Shown here: positions 7,244 to 16,416 of the stretch, piece after piece
How the letters are laid out: each line of letters begins with the position of its first letter
Numbering within the stretch: the stretch's first letter is position 1
NCBI GenBank assembly: GCA_025463675.1
Contig: JAODAX010000076.1
Coordinates: 1-32,688, forward strand
DNA: 32,688 bases
From: Naasia sp.
Lineage (GTDB): Bacteria > Actinomycetota > Actinomycetes > Actinomycetales > Microbacteriaceae
Direction: 5' to 3'
The notes under the pieces: model-generated
What the model saw: the letters and a program-made list of their open reading frames with translations, nothing else
Database searches by the model: none
What the model was told of the DNA's origin: nothing
Translations under genes and position numbers: made by a program

Positions 7244-8262
7244 TCGACGCCGACCTCCTCATCGCCGGGGGCGGTCCGGTCGGGCTGTACGCCGCGCTCG
7301 TCGCGCGGCGCGCCGGCATGCGCGTGGTGGTCGCCGAGCCCCGCAGCGGCCCCATCGACAAGGCGTGCGGCGAGGGACTGATGCCGGGCGCGGTCGCCGC
7401 CCTCGCCGGCGTCGGGGTCCACCCGAACGGGATGCCCATCGGCGGCTTCCGCTACACGGACGGTCGGCGCAGCGTGGAGCACCGGCTGCGGGGCGCCGGC
7501 GGCCTCGGCGTGCGCCGCACGGAGCTGTCCGTCGCGCTCGCGGACGCGGCGCGGGACGCAGGCGTGGAGTTCGTCGCCGAACGCGTGGGGGCCATCAGCC
7601 AGGACGACGCCGCGGTGAGCGCCGCCGGCGTGCGCGCCCCTTGGCTGCTCGGCTGCGACGGCCTGCATTCGTCGGTGCGCCGGACGGTCGGTCTCGAGCG
7701 GCCACACGGGCAGGGGAGGCGGTTCGGCCTGCGACGGCACTACCGGCTGGAGCCGTGGAGCGACCTCGTGGAGGTGCACTGGGGCAAGAGCATCGAGGCG
7801 TACGTCACCCCCGTCGGGTCGGGCGCCGTCGGTGTGGCGGTGCTCGGGCCACGCGGCGCCGCTTACGAGGAGTCGCTCGCCGAGGTGCCCGAGCTCGAGA
7901 ACCGGCTGCGCGGCGGCGAACCGGCCGACGATATCCGCGGCGCGGGACCGCTCCGGCAGCGGACGCGGGGACGCGTCGCCGGGCGGGTGCTGCTCGCCGG
8001 CGACGCCTCGGGCTACGTCGACGCCCTGACGGGGGAGGGCATGCGGGTCGGCTTCGCCCAGGCCGATGCGGCGATCGCCGCGCTCGCGGCGGGAACGCCG
8101 GCGGCCTACGAGCGGCAGTGGGCGGCGCGCACCCGGGACTTCCGGGTGCTGACCGGCGCCCTCGTGACGGCGGCCACGTCGCCGCTGCGGAGGGCGATCG
8201 TGCCGACCGCCGTGGCACTGCCCGGCCTGTACGGCGGCTTCGTGGAGCGGCTCGCCCGATAG
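7240..8262 (+). CDS. srsC: FAD-dependent monooxygenase/oxidoreductase, SrsC-like
   Basis: A 340-aa flavoprotein of the PHBH/geranylgeranyl-reductase-like group. The FAD-binding GGGPVGLYAALVARRAGM lies at residues 10-27, the DG motif at WLLGCDGLHSSVRRTVG, and the third nucleotide-binding block at LLAGDASGYVDALTGEGM. In the srsABC pathway the equivalent enzyme hydroxylates the methylated alkylresorcinol to a hydroquinone-type product; the same role is inferred here from position. The GTG overlaps the upstream stop by 4 bp. A short (AGCGAT)n tract follows the stop. Broad FAD-dependent oxidoreductase is certain; SrsC function is likely. Confidence 0.83.
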   Translation: MIDADLLIAGGGPVGLYAALVARRAGMRVVVAEPRSGPIDKACGEGLMPGAVAALAGVGVHPNGMPIGGFRYTDGRRSVEHRLRGAGGLGVRRTELSVALADAARDAGVEFVAERVGAISQDDAAVSAAGVRAPWLLGCDGLHSSVRRTVGLERPHGQGRRFGLRRHYRLEPWSDLVEVHWGKSIEAYVTPVGSGAVGVAVLGPRGAAYEESLAEVPELENRLRGGEPADDIRGAGPLRQRTRGRVAGRVLLAGDASGYVDALTGEGMRVGFAQADAAIAALAAGTPAAYERQWAARTRDFRVLTGALVTAATSPLRRAIVPTAVALPGLYGGFVERLAR

Positions 8263-8278
8263 CGATAGCGATAGCGAT
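8257..8278 (+). repeat. (AGCGAT) tandem repeat after the srsC-like gene
   Basis: Three and a half copies of AGCGAT span the stop codon of the FAD monooxygenase gene. It is a short simple repeat and possibly slippage-prone, but it lies essentially outside coding sequence. Confidence 0.6.
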
Positions 8279-8378
8279 GTCGGTGGCAGGAGTCAGGCTG
8301 TGCGGCGTGGCATCCCGTCGGTCCGGCCGGCCGGGGGAACCATGGAGGACACGCCACCCGCGACGGAAGGAAGAAGCG

Positions 8379-8591
8379 ATGAATCACCCTCACATCGCCC
8401 AGATCTGCTCGCTCGCCTCCGACCTGATCGGCGAGCACACCATCGATGACGCGTCCGCCGACTTCGGTCCTGGCGCGGTCGTCGTCAGCTGCGCCTGCGG
8501 CGCCTGGTTCGCCGAGGACTCCGCCGGCAACCTGCTCGCCTGGTCCGAGTCGGTCGAGGTCGCGCTGCTGGAGCTGTCCGGCGCCGCCTGA
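8379..8591 (+). CDS. Small acidic protein of unknown function with a Cys pair
   Basis: A 70-aa protein starting MNHPHIAQICSLASDLIGEH. A CACG segment supplies two close cysteines (SCACGAWFAEDSAGNLLAWSE, about residues 38-58), and the sequence is otherwise acidic and soluble. A good GGAAGGAAG ribosome-binding site precedes the ATG by 5 nt. The CxC next to Gly-Ala-Trp could hold a metal but there are too few ligands for a classical zinc finger. It stands alone between the phenolic-lipid operon and a long palindrome. I do not recognise the family. Confidence 0.65.
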   Translation: MNHPHIAQICSLASDLIGEHTIDDASADFGPGAVVVSCACGAWFAEDSAGNLLAWSESVEVALLELSGAA

Positions 8592-8600
8592 CCCCGCGAC

Positions 8601-8650
8601 TTGCCCAATTTTCGGGCAACTTGGCACCGAGTTGCCCGAAAAGCGGGCAG
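8601..8650. repeat. 50-bp near-perfect palindrome between the small gene and dinB
   Basis: The left arm 8601-8624 pairs with the right arm 8627-8650 around a 2-nt centre (CA). Of 24 positions, 20 are Watson-Crick, two are G-T (8622/8629 and the outermost 8601/8650), and two are mismatched (8607/8644 and 8608/8643). There is no T-run after it on either strand. It may terminate the upstream gene, form a cruciform, or be a repeat-family element. Its start-proximal place, about 50 bp before dinB, also permits a regulatory role. Confidence 0.85.
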
Positions 8651-8691
8651 TTCGATGAACCGGCACCGAGCGGGATGTCGCTGGTGGCGGC

Positions 8692-8697
8692 GAGAAT
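8692..8697 (+). promoter_or_regulatory. -10 box, probable leaderless start of dinB
   Basis: GAGAAT ends 6 nt before the GTG at 8704. No actinobacterial SOS box (TCGAAC-N4-GTTCGA) is visible between the palindrome and the start. Confidence 0.35.
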
Positions 8698-8703
8698 GGA
8701 CCA

Positions 8704-9978
8704 GTGAGCGTCAAGGGCGGCCAGGGCGACCGACAGGTGTCGGCCGACAGTGCCGACAGCACGACCGCCACCATCCTGCACATCGACATGGATGCGTTCT
8801 TCGCGAGCGTCGAACTGCTGGACCGGCCGGAGCTGGTCGGTAAGCCGGTGATCGTCGCAGGCGAGTCCGGGCGCAGCGTCGTCACGAGCGCCACCTACGA
8901 GGCGCGGCGGTTCGGCGTCCGCTCCGCCATGCCGGTCGGCCAGGCGATGCGGCTGTGTCCGCAGGCGGTCATCGTGCCTCCGAACGGCGCGAAGTACTCG
9001 CACTACTCGCGCCAGGTGATGGCGATCTTCCGCGACGTCACCCCGTTCGTCGAGCCGCTCAGCATCGACGAGGCGTTCCTCGACATCGCCGGCGCCCTTC
9101 GGCTGCTCGGCTCGCCCGGCACCATCGCGCGCGAGCTGCGGGCGCGGGTGCGCCGGGAGACCGGCCTCACCTGCTCCATCGGTGCCGCCTCCACCAAGTT
9201 TGTCGCGAAGCTCGCCTCCACCCGCTCCAAGCCCGACGGGCTGCTGATCGTGCCCGCCGAGCAGACGCTCGCGTTCCTGCACCCGCTGCCGGTCGGCGCG
9301 CTGTGGGGGGTCGGCAAGACGACGGCGGACAACCTCACCAAGCGCGGCATCCGCACCGTCGGTGACCTCGCCGACACACCCCGCGACGTGCTGCAGACGT
9401 GGGTGGGGCAGGCCTCGGGGGCGGCCCTGCACGACCTCTCCTGCGGCCGCGACCCGCGCCGTGTGAACCCGGAGCGTTCCGAGAAGAGCGTGGGCCACGA
9501 GAACACCTTCGGTGTCGACACCGCCGACCCGGTGCTGCTCCGCCGTGAGCTGCTCGACCAGTCCGAGCGGGTCGCCGTCCGGCTGCGGCGCGGCGGCGTC
9601 GTCGCCCGCACGGTCGCGCTCAAGCTGCGCTTCGCCGACTTCACGACCATCACCCGGTCTCGCACACTGCGCGAGCCCACCGACGTGGCGCACCGCATCT
9701 ACGAGCAGGTCGTGGCGCTGCTGGAGGAGCAGCACCTGGGCGGCCGGCGCATCCGGCTGATCGGGGTGCGCGCCGAGCAGCTGGGTCCGCCCGGCGGCGA
9801 CGGGCTGTCGCTGTGGAGCGAGGACGACGAGTGGCGCGAGGCGGAGCAGGTCGTCGACGCGGCGACCGCCCGGTTCGGCAAGGGCGCGATCACGCCGGCC
9901 GCTCTGCTCGGCAGGCGGCGCCGCGGCGAGGAGCCGGACGCGAAGAGCTACTCACGCGCACCCCGCGGCGACCGCTGA
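8704..9978 (+). CDS. dinB: DNA polymerase IV (Y-family)
   Basis: Translesion DNA polymerase of 424 aa. Catalytic carboxylates are in HIDMDAFFASVE (Asp28) and PLSIDEAFLDIAG (Asp122, Glu123), with the expected palm/fingers sequence YEARRFGVRSAMP between them. The thumb helix-hairpin-helix motif follows (GALWGVGKTTADNLTKRGIRTVGDLA), and the little-finger domain ends near QLGPPGGDGLSLWSEDDEWR. GLSLW is a plausible weak beta-clamp-binding site, although it is not the strict QLxLF form. The N-terminus is about 20 residues longer than in compact homologues, so a later start is possible; GTG at 8704 has a -10-like box 6 nt upstream. The 3' end is convergent with treZ, and the two stops share a palindrome. 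Confidence 0.92.
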   Translation: MSVKGGQGDRQVSADSADSTTATILHIDMDAFFASVELLDRPELVGKPVIVAGESGRSVVTSATYEARRFGVRSAMPVGQAMRLCPQAVIVPPNGAKYSHYSRQVMAIFRDVTPFVEPLSIDEAFLDIAGALRLLGSPGTIARELRARVRRETGLTCSIGAASTKFVAKLASTRSKPDGLLIVPAEQTLAFLHPLPVGALWGVGKTTADNLTKRGIRTVGDLADTPRDVLQTWVGQASGAALHDLSCGRDPRRVNPERSEKSVGHENTFGVDTADPVLLRRELLDQSERVAVRLRRGGVVARTVALKLRFADFTTITRSRTLREPTDVAHRIYEQVVALLEEQHLGGRRIRLIGVRAEQLGPPGGDGLSLWSEDDEWREAEQVVDAATARFGKGAITPAALLGRRRRGEEPDAKSYSRAPRGDR

Positions 9979-9991
9979 GTTCCCAACTCAG
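9975..9991. terminator. Palindrome containing both convergent stop codons (dinB/treZ)
   Basis: CTGAGTT-CCC-AACTCAG: a 7-bp perfect stem with a 3-nt loop. The dinB TGA (9976-9978) lies in the left arm and the treZ TGA (complement of 9988-9990) in the right arm. A bidirectional terminator is plausible; no U-tract follows. Confidence 0.5.
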
Positions 9992-11745
9992 TCCCCCGAC
10001 GAGGCGAGGACGACGGCGGAGCGGGCGGGCAGGCGCACCGCACCGTCCGGCAGCGAGGCCACGCCGGGGTCGGTCGCGAACAGCGCCTCGCCTTCGACGC
10101 CGAGCTCGACGGCGGTCTCGCCGAAGTTCACCGCGATGGTGACGGCGCCTCGGCCGATCACGAGCCAGCGGTCGTCCTCGTCGAAGTCGACGAAGGTCTC
10201 GCGAAAACGCGGATCGGTCAGTTCCGGCACGCGCTTACGCAGCGCCAGCAGCTCCCGGTAGAGGTCGAGGATCCGTGTATGCACGCCGGGCTCGCGGGCG
10301 TCCGGGTACGGCTCCGACCAGTCGAGCTTCGACCGCTGGAACGACTCCGGGTCCTGTGGGTCCGGCACGACCGCCGGGTCCCAGCCCATCTTCGCGAACT
10401 CCTCGATGCGGCCCTTCGCGGTCGCCTCGCCGAGCTCGGGCTCGGGGTGCGAGGTGAAGAACTGCCAAGGTGTCGAAGCCGCCCACTCCTCGCCCATGAA
10501 CAGCATGGGCGTGAACGGGGAGGTGAGAGTGAGGACAGCGGCGATCGCGAGCCCGCCCTCGTCGAGCGTCTCGGACAGCCGGTCGCCGGTCGCGCGGTTG
10601 CCGATCTGGTCGTGGTCCTGGGAGAACACGACGAGGCGCCAGGTGGGGGTTCGCTCGGTGTCGATCGGACGACCGTGCACCCGGCCGCGGAAGGTGGACA
10701 GCGTGCGGGCGTGGAAGAAGCCCTCCTCGAGCACGGTGGCGAGCGCGCGCAGCGAGTCGAAGTCCTCGTAGTAACCGGTGGACTCGCCGGTCAGGTTGAC
10801 GTGCAGGGCGTGGTGGAAGTCGTCGCTCCACTGCGCGTCGAGCCCGTAGCCGTGCGCCTCGCGCGGGCGGATGAGCAGCGGGTTGTTCATGTCCGACTCG
10901 GCGATCAGCGTGAGCGGCCGCCCGACGTGCGCGGAGAGTGCGGCGACCTCTTCGCCCAGCTCCTCGAGCAGGTGCACGGCGCGGGAGTCGACGAGCGCGT
11001 GCACGGCGTCGAGTCGCAGGCCGTCGACGTGGTATTCGTCGAGCCACATCAGCGCGTTCGACAGGATGTAGTCGCGGACCTCGTCGGAGTCCTCGCCGTC
11101 CAGGTTGAGCGACTGGCCCCACGTGTTGGCGGCGGCGTCGTGCAGGTACGGCCCGAACTCGGGCAGGTAGTTCCCGCTGGGGCCGAGATGGTTGTAAACG
11201 ACGTCCTGGATGACGCCGAGGCCGCGCTGGTGGCAGGCGTCCACGAACCGCTGGTAGGCCTCCGGCCCGCCGTACGTCTCCTGGACGGTGTACCAGAGAA
11301 CGCCGTCGTAGCCCCAGTTGTGCGTGCCGTTGAACCCGTTCACCGGCAGCACTTCGACGAAGTCGACGCCGAGGTCGACGAGGTGGTCGAGCCGCTGGAT
11401 CGCCGAGTCGAGGGTGCCCTCCGGGGTGAACGTGCCGATGTGCAGCTCGTAGATGACGCCGCCCGCGAGCTGCCGGCCGGTCCAGGTGCCGTCGCCCCAC
11501 GCGTAGGCGGAGGGATCGTAGGTGCGGCTGAGCCCGTGCACGCCGTCCGGTTGACGGCGCGAGCGCGGATCGGGCCGCGGGGTGTCACCGTCGTCGAGCA
11601 GGTAGCCGTAGTCGTGGTCGGCGCCGTCAGCGGCGAGGTCGACGGTGTGCCAGCCGTCCTCGCCGCGGGTCATGGCGTGGTGCTCGCCGTCGAGAAGCAG
11701 GGTGACCTTCTCGGCGCGCGGCGCCCAGACATCGTACGGGCTCAC
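9988..11745 (-). CDS. treZ: Malto-oligosyltrehalose trehalohydrolase
   Basis: Cytosolic GH13 enzyme that releases trehalose from maltooligosyl-trehalose, the last step of the TreY/TreZ route. The 585-aa protein has the N-terminal carbohydrate-binding beta-domain ([18 protein letters not shown]...), then the (beta/alpha)8 barrel with GH13 regions: [11 protein letters not shown], the nucleophile Asp246 in [12 protein letters not shown], the acid Glu283 in LIAESDMN, and [11 protein letters not shown]. The C-terminal beta-domain ends [14 protein letters not shown]. The GTG start overlaps the treY stop by 4 bp, so translation is coupled. It is third and last in treX-treY-treZ. Confidence 0.95.
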   Translation of the reverse strand: MSPYDVWAPRAEKVTLLLDGEHHAMTRGEDGWHTVDLAADGADHDYGYLLDDGDTPRPDPRSRRQPDGVHGLSRTYDPSAYAWGDGTWTGRQLAGGVIYELHIGTFTPEGTLDSAIQRLDHLVDLGVDFVEVLPVNGFNGTHNWGYDGVLWYTVQETYGGPEAYQRFVDACHQRGLGVIQDVVYNHLGPSGNYLPEFGPYLHDAAANTWGQSLNLDGEDSDEVRDYILSNALMWLDEYHVDGLRLDAVHALVDSRAVHLLEELGEEVAALSAHVGRPLTLIAESDMNNPLLIRPREAHGYGLDAQWSDDFHHALHVNLTGESTGYYEDFDSLRALATVLEEGFFHARTLSTFRGRVHGRPIDTERTPTWRLVVFSQDHDQIGNRATGDRLSETLDEGGLAIAAVLTLTSPFTPMLFMGEEWAASTPWQFFTSHPEPELGEATAKGRIEEFAKMGWDPAVVPDPQDPESFQRSKLDWSEPYPDAREPGVHTRILDLYRELLALRKRVPELTDPRFRETFVDFDEDDRWLVIGRGAVTIAVNFGETAVELGVEGEALFATDPGVASLPDGAVRLPARSAVVLASSGD

Positions 11746-14087
11746 AGCGTCGCTCCTTCTCCGACGAGGAGCGCGACCGGATAGCGGTCGAGCACCTCGG
11801 ACACGGTCAGCGGTCCGCCGTCGTAGCGGCGGCCGGTCAGGACGTCGATCACGGGGCCGGCCGCGACGTCGAGAGTGGTGTCCTCCCAGCCGCCGCGCTC
11901 GGCGAGGCCGACCGGTAGACGGGTGGCGACGGCGATGGCGCCGCCGCGGTCGAACGCGACGAGGTGCGCCGCCGCCGAACCCGACGCAGCCAGCGGCGTG
12001 TAGCCGGTGAACAGCCGCGGGTTGTCCCGCCGCAGGCGGAGCGCGCGGGTGGTGACGAGGAGCTTGGCGGCCCCGGACGCGTCGACCGGCGGCTGCACGC
12101 CGCCGTCGATGTCCGCGAGCAGCCGGCGCCGCTCGGCGAAGTCGACGGCGCGGCGGTTATCGGGGTCGACGAGGGACTGCTCCCACAGCTCGCTGCCCTG
12201 GTAGACGTCGGGAACGCCAGGAGCGGTGAGCTGCAGCAGCTTCGCCGACAGCGAGTTGGACCAGCCGGGCGCCGAGACGAGGGCGACGATCCGCTCGATC
12301 ACGGCGGCCACCTGCGGGTCATCGAAGGCCGCGTCGACGGCGGCGTGCATCCGGGTCTCGAACGCCTCGTCGGGGGCGGTCCAGGTGGTGGAGTTGCCCG
12401 CCTCGCGGGACGCCTTCTCCGCGTAGGCGTGCAGCCGTTCCCGGCTCGCCGGCCAGGCGCCGACGATGGCTTGCCACAGCAGGTTCTCGAATGGCCCGTC
12501 ACCGACCGGCGCGAGCCGCCGCAGCTCGCGGAGGGCCTCGGCCCAGCTGTCCGGGATCTCGGCGAGGACGTCGATGCGGGTGCGGACGTCCTCGCCGCGC
12601 TTGGTGTCGTGCGTGGACAGCGCCGTCATCGAGGCGGGGGAGGAGGACTGCCGTCGCTGCTGGCGGGCGTGGAAGGTGTCCGCGTCGATGGCGAACTCGC
12701 TCGGCTCGCCGCCCACCTCGGTGAGGCTCGTGAGCCGGCTGTAGCGGTAGAACGCCGAGTCCTCGACGCCCTTGGCCATCACCATGCCGGAGGTCTGCTG
12801 GAACCGCAGCGCCGACGCCTCGGTCGGGTCGCCGAGGACGGGGAGCAGCGCGTCGATCGTCGCGGCCAGGTCGGGGCGGTGCGCGCGGGCCAGGTCCGCC
12901 GCCTGCGTGAGGCGATCGCCGCCTTCGGGCAGGTAGGAGCGGTAGACGGGGAAACAGGCGAGCAGCTCGGCGATTGCGTCGGCGACGCGGTCGTCGGACC
13001 GGTCGACCCGGTCGGCCACGACCCGGTCGAGGCGCAGCACCTCGCTGCGGAGGATGCCGTCCGCGACGGCGCGCTTGCTCTCGTGCACCATGTCGTGCCA
13101 GTCCACGGCGGTGCCGTCGCGCAGTTGGGTATCGAGCGCGGTGAGCGCCGCCTCGCCCGCGGGGTCGACGAGGATGCGCTCGATGTCGCCGAGGGCGTCG
13201 TAGCCGGTGGTGCCGGCCGTCTTCCAGGAGGCGGGCATCTGCTCGTCGCCCTCGAGGATCTTCTCGACGAGGACATACGCCCCGCCGGTGGCCTCGGCCA
13301 GGTCGTCGAGGTACTTCCCCGGATCGAACAGGCCGTCCGGGTGGTCGATGCGCAGCCCGTCCGCGAGGCCCTCCCGGACCCAGCGCAGGATCTCCGCGTG
13401 TGACCGGGCGAATACCTCGGGCAGCTCGACGCGGACGGCGGCGAGGGTGTTCACCGCGAAGAACCGGCGGTAATTCAGGTCGTAGTCGGCGCGGCGCCAG
13501 TCGACCAGCTCGTAGTGCTGGCGCTCGTGCACCTCCACGGGGTCGTCGCCGAGCGCGGCGGTGCCGGGCGTGACGGGGAACCGGTGGTCGTAGTAGCGCA
13601 GCTCCAGCCGGGCGCCCTCCTCGGCGTCCTGCGGCACCTCGACGAGCTCGAGGGCGGGCAGGTCGGCGGCGGAGCCGAGCACGGGCAGCCGAACCTTGCC
13701 GCCGCCGAAGTCCCAGTCGATGTCGAACGCGTCGCCGTAGCGGGAGTCGCGCCCGTTGGTGAGCACGTCCCACCACCAGCGGCTGTGCACAGGAGTGGCG
13801 ACGCCCACGTGGTTCGGCACGATGTCGATGAGCACGCCCATCCCGGCGGCCCGGGCGGCGGCGACCGCGGCGTCGAGCCCGGCCGGGCCGCCCCGGTCCG
13901 GGTCGATCCGCGAGTGGTCGACGACGTCGTAGCCGTGGTCCGAGCCGGCCTCGGCCTCGAGGAGCGGGGACAGGTAGACCCAGTCGGCGCCGAGGTCGTG
14001 CAGGTAGTCGACGACCTCAGCGGTCGCGTTCAGGTCGAACGACTTCCGCACCTGGATGCGGTAGGTGGAGACCGGCTGCCGTGCCAT
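11742..14087 (-). CDS. treY: Malto-oligosyltrehalose synthase
   Basis: GH13 intramolecular transglycosylase that turns the reducing-end alpha-1,4 bond of a maltodextrin into the alpha,alpha-1,1 bond of trehalose. In 781 aa, signatures are STYRIQ at the N-terminus, DIVPNHVG (about residues 88-95), the catalytic Asp248 in [16 protein letters not shown], Glu275 in [10 protein letters not shown], and [18 protein letters not shown]. The C-terminal region includes [16 protein letters not shown]. The ATG at 14087 lies 3 bp after the treX stop, and its own stop is inside the treZ start overlap. It depends on the upstream debranching enzyme for linear maltodextrin substrate. Confidence 0.95.
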   Translation of the reverse strand: MARQPVSTYRIQVRKSFDLNATAEVVDYLHDLGADWVYLSPLLEAEAGSDHGYDVVDHSRIDPDRGGPAGLDAAVAAARAAGMGVLIDIVPNHVGVATPVHSRWWWDVLTNGRDSRYGDAFDIDWDFGGGKVRLPVLGSAADLPALELVEVPQDAEEGARLELRYYDHRFPVTPGTAALGDDPVEVHERQHYELVDWRRADYDLNYRRFFAVNTLAAVRVELPEVFARSHAEILRWVREGLADGLRIDHPDGLFDPGKYLDDLAEATGGAYVLVEKILEGDEQMPASWKTAGTTGYDALGDIERILVDPAGEAALTALDTQLRDGTAVDWHDMVHESKRAVADGILRSEVLRLDRVVADRVDRSDDRVADAIAELLACFPVYRSYLPEGGDRLTQAADLARAHRPDLAATIDALLPVLGDPTEASALRFQQTSGMVMAKGVEDSAFYRYSRLTSLTEVGGEPSEFAIDADTFHARQQRRQSSSPASMTALSTHDTKRGEDVRTRIDVLAEIPDSWAEALRELRRLAPVGDGPFENLLWQAIVGAWPASRERLHAYAEKASREAGNSTTWTAPDEAFETRMHAAVDAAFDDPQVAAVIERIVALVSAPGWSNSLSAKLLQLTAPGVPDVYQGSELWEQSLVDPDNRRAVDFAERRRLLADIDGGVQPPVDASGAAKLLVTTRALRLRRDNPRLFTGYTPLAASGSAAAHLVAFDRGGAIAVATRLPVGLAERGGWEDTTLDVAAGPVIDVLTGRRYDGGPLTVSEVLDRYPVALLVGEGATL

Positions 14088-14090
14088 CGG

Positions 14091-16295
14091 TCAGCCGATC
14101 CTCGGCGCGCCGGCGGCGGGCGTGGCGTCGGCCTGCGCCGCGGACAGCATCGCGAGCGATGCGGACACCGAGTGGTCCGCCAACTCCGTGGTGGGCGCGG
14201 AGTGCGCTCGGAGCACCATCAGCGACTTCGCCTCGACCGTGATCGGGTTGCCTCCCTCGATCTCGGAGTCGGCGGCGTTGCCCGCGGTGTCGACCACCAC
14301 ATCCCATGCCGGTTCCAGGGTCGTAGGCGGCAGGGTGAAGTCCACGTCCTCGTCGTGAGCGTTGAAGTAGATGAGGAAGTCGTCGTCGGTGATCTCGGCG
14401 CCGCGCACGTCGCGCTGACGGATGCCGTCGCCGTTCAGGAACACGCCCACCGAACGGTAGCCGGCGTCCCAGTCGTCCGGCGACATCTCCGAGCCGTCGG
14501 TGCGCAGCCACATGATGTCCGGGACCGGGGCGCCCTCCTCCCGCTCGACCGGGCGGCCGTGGAAGAACCGGCTCCGACGGAAGATCGGGTGGTCGTGGCG
14601 CAGCCGCGAGACCGCCGCGGTGAACTCGATGAGCGGCTCGTCGGCCTTGTCCCAGTTCTGCCAGCTGATCTGGCTGTCCTGGGCGTAGGTGTTGTTGTTG
14701 CCGCTCTGGGTGCGGCCCATCTCGTCGCCGTGCAGGATCATCGGCACCCCCTGGGAGAGCAGGAGGGTGGCGAGGAAGTTGCGCTGCTGCTTGGCACGCA
14801 GCCGCTGGATGACCGGGTCATCCGTCGGGCCCTCCACCCCCATGTTCCACGAGCGGTTGTGCGACTCCCCGTCGTTGTTGTCCTCGCCGTTGGCCTCGTT
14901 GTGCTTCTCGTTGTAGGAGACGAGGTCGTGGATGGTGAAGCCGTCGTGCGCGGTGACGAAGTTGATGCTGGCCACAGGGTGCCGGCCGCTGTTCTCGTAG
15001 AGGTCGGCCGATCCGGTCAGGCGGACCGCGAACTCGCCGAGGGTGGACGGCTCGCCCCGCCAGAAGTCGCGGACGGTGTCGCGGTACTTGCCGTTCCACT
15101 CCGTCCACTGCGGGGGGAAGTTGCCGACCTGGTAGCCGCCGGGTCCGACGTCCCACGGCTCGGCGATCAACTTCACCTGCGAGACCACCGGGTCCTGCTG
15201 GACGAGCTCGAAGAATGTCGAGAGCCGGTCGACGTCGTAGAACTCGCGGGCGAGGGCCGAGGCCAGGTCGAAGCGGAAACCGTCGACGCGCATCTCGGTG
15301 ACCCAATAGCGGAGGCTGTCCATGATCAGCTGCAGCGCGTGCGGGTGCCGCACGTTCAGGGTGTTGCCGGTGCCGGTGTAGTCCATGTAGTACTGCCGGT
15401 CGTCGTCGACGAGCCGGTAGTAGGCGCCGTTGTCGATGCCCTTGAAGCTCAAGGTCGGGCCGAGGTGGTTGCCTTCCGCGGTGTGGTTGTAAACCACGTC
15501 GAGGATGACCTCGATGCCGGCGGCGTGCATCGCCCGGACCATCGACTTGAACTCGGGCACCTGCTGCCCGTCATCGCCGCTCGAGGAGTACTCGTTGTGC
15601 GGCGCGAAGAAGCCGATCGTGTTGTAGCCCCAGTAGTTGCGCAGACCCTTGTCGAGCAGAGTCGAGTCCTGGACGAACTGGTGCACCGGCATCAGTTCGA
15701 TGGCGGTGATGCCGAGCTTCTGCAGGTGCTCGATGATCGCCGGGTGGCCGAGGGCGGCGTACGTGCCGCGCTGCTCCTCGGGGATGTCCGGGTGCTGCAT
15801 GGTGAGGCCCTTCACATGGGCCTCATAGATCACGGTGTCGGAGTAAGGGGTGCGGGGGTGCCGGTCGCCCGCCCAGTCGAAGAAGGGGTTCACGACGACG
15901 CCGAGCATCACGTGGCCGGCCGAGTCGGCGTTGTTCTCCGACAGCGGGTCGCCGAAGTTGTAGGAGAACAGCGACGGGTGCCAGTCGTAGGAGCCCGCGG
16001 TCGCCTTCGCGTACGGATCGAGCAGCACCTTGTTCGGGTTGCAGCGCGCGCCGTTCTTCGGGTCGTAGTCGCCGTGCACGCGGTAGCCGTAGCGCTGACC
16101 GGGCTGCACCTGCGGCAGGTAGGCGTGCCAGACGTAGGCGTCCACGTCGATGAGGTCGACGCGCGTCTCGGTGCCGTCCTCATCGAAGAGGCACAGCTCC
16201 ACGCGCTGGGCGGCCTCGCTGAACAGAGCGAAGTTGGTGCCGCTTCCGTCGAAGGTCGCTCCGAGCGGGTACGCGCTTCCGGGCCATGCATCCAA
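14091..16295 (-). CDS. treX: Glycogen debranching enzyme (isoamylase type)
   Basis: GH13 alpha-1,6-glucosidase (GlgX/TreX) that debranches glycogen into linear chains for TreY. The 734-aa protein opens with the CBM48-like domain (PLGATFDGSGTNFALFSEAAQRVELCLFD), followed by the barrel: DVVYNHTAEGNHLGPT, the nucleophile in MRVDGFRFDLASALAR (about residue 337), the acid in LIAEPWDVGPGGYQVGNFP, and FVTAHDGFTIHDLVSYNEKHN. The start is a TTG at 16295, set by a perfect AGGAGG 8 nt upstream; the nearby ATG at 16291 is in another frame. It is first gene of treX-treY-treZ, so the operon promoter lies in the 120-bp divergent gap before the GerW-like gene. Confidence 0.94.
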   Translation of the reverse strand: MDAWPGSAYPLGATFDGSGTNFALFSEAAQRVELCLFDEDGTETRVDLIDVDAYVWHAYLPQVQPGQRYGYRVHGDYDPKNGARCNPNKVLLDPYAKATAGSYDWHPSLFSYNFGDPLSENNADSAGHVMLGVVVNPFFDWAGDRHPRTPYSDTVIYEAHVKGLTMQHPDIPEEQRGTYAALGHPAIIEHLQKLGITAIELMPVHQFVQDSTLLDKGLRNYWGYNTIGFFAPHNEYSSSGDDGQQVPEFKSMVRAMHAAGIEVILDVVYNHTAEGNHLGPTLSFKGIDNGAYYRLVDDDRQYYMDYTGTGNTLNVRHPHALQLIMDSLRYWVTEMRVDGFRFDLASALAREFYDVDRLSTFFELVQQDPVVSQVKLIAEPWDVGPGGYQVGNFPPQWTEWNGKYRDTVRDFWRGEPSTLGEFAVRLTGSADLYENSGRHPVASINFVTAHDGFTIHDLVSYNEKHNEANGEDNNDGESHNRSWNMGVEGPTDDPVIQRLRAKQQRNFLATLLLSQGVPMILHGDEMGRTQSGNNNTYAQDSQISWQNWDKADEPLIEFTAAVSRLRHDHPIFRRSRFFHGRPVEREEGAPVPDIMWLRTDGSEMSPDDWDAGYRSVGVFLNGDGIRQRDVRGAEITDDDFLIYFNAHDEDVDFTLPPTTLEPAWDVVVDTAGNAADSEIEGGNPITVEAKSLMVLRAHSAPTTELADHSVSASLAMLSAAQADATPAAGAPRIG

Positions 16296-16303
16296 AGTGG
16301 GGT

Positions 16304-16309
16304 CCTCCT
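16304..16309 (-). promoter_or_regulatory. Perfect Shine-Dalgarno fixing the TTG start of treX
   Basis: AGGAGG on the minus strand, with 8 nt to the TTG at 16295. It is one of the strongest ribosome-binding sites in the window and compensates for the weak start codon. Confidence 0.8.
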
Positions 16310-16403
16310 AGTGAAATCGGGCCTCCCCAAACTAGTGGCCGTGCGCAAACAGGCCGGGGCCGTTGACGGGACGACGGGGATGCCATAGCGGGAGGCGGCG
16401 GAG

Positions 16404-16409
16404 TAGGGT
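16404..16409 (+). promoter_or_regulatory. -10 box, leaderless start of the GerW-like gene
   Basis: TAGGGT ends 7 nt before the ATG at 16417. Confidence 0.5.
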
Positions 16410-16416
16410 CCAGGCC

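Noticed and set aside
8651-8703. SOS (LexA) box upstream of dinB
   Set aside because: Only GTTCGATGAAC is present, which lacks the spacing and sequence of TCGAAC-N4-GTTCGA.
11964-16388. Very long open frames on the plus strand opposite treY and treX
   Set aside because: They mirror well-conserved GH13 genes in a high-GC genome and encode Val/Arg/Gly/His-rich sequence with no recognisable domain; they are antisense shadows.
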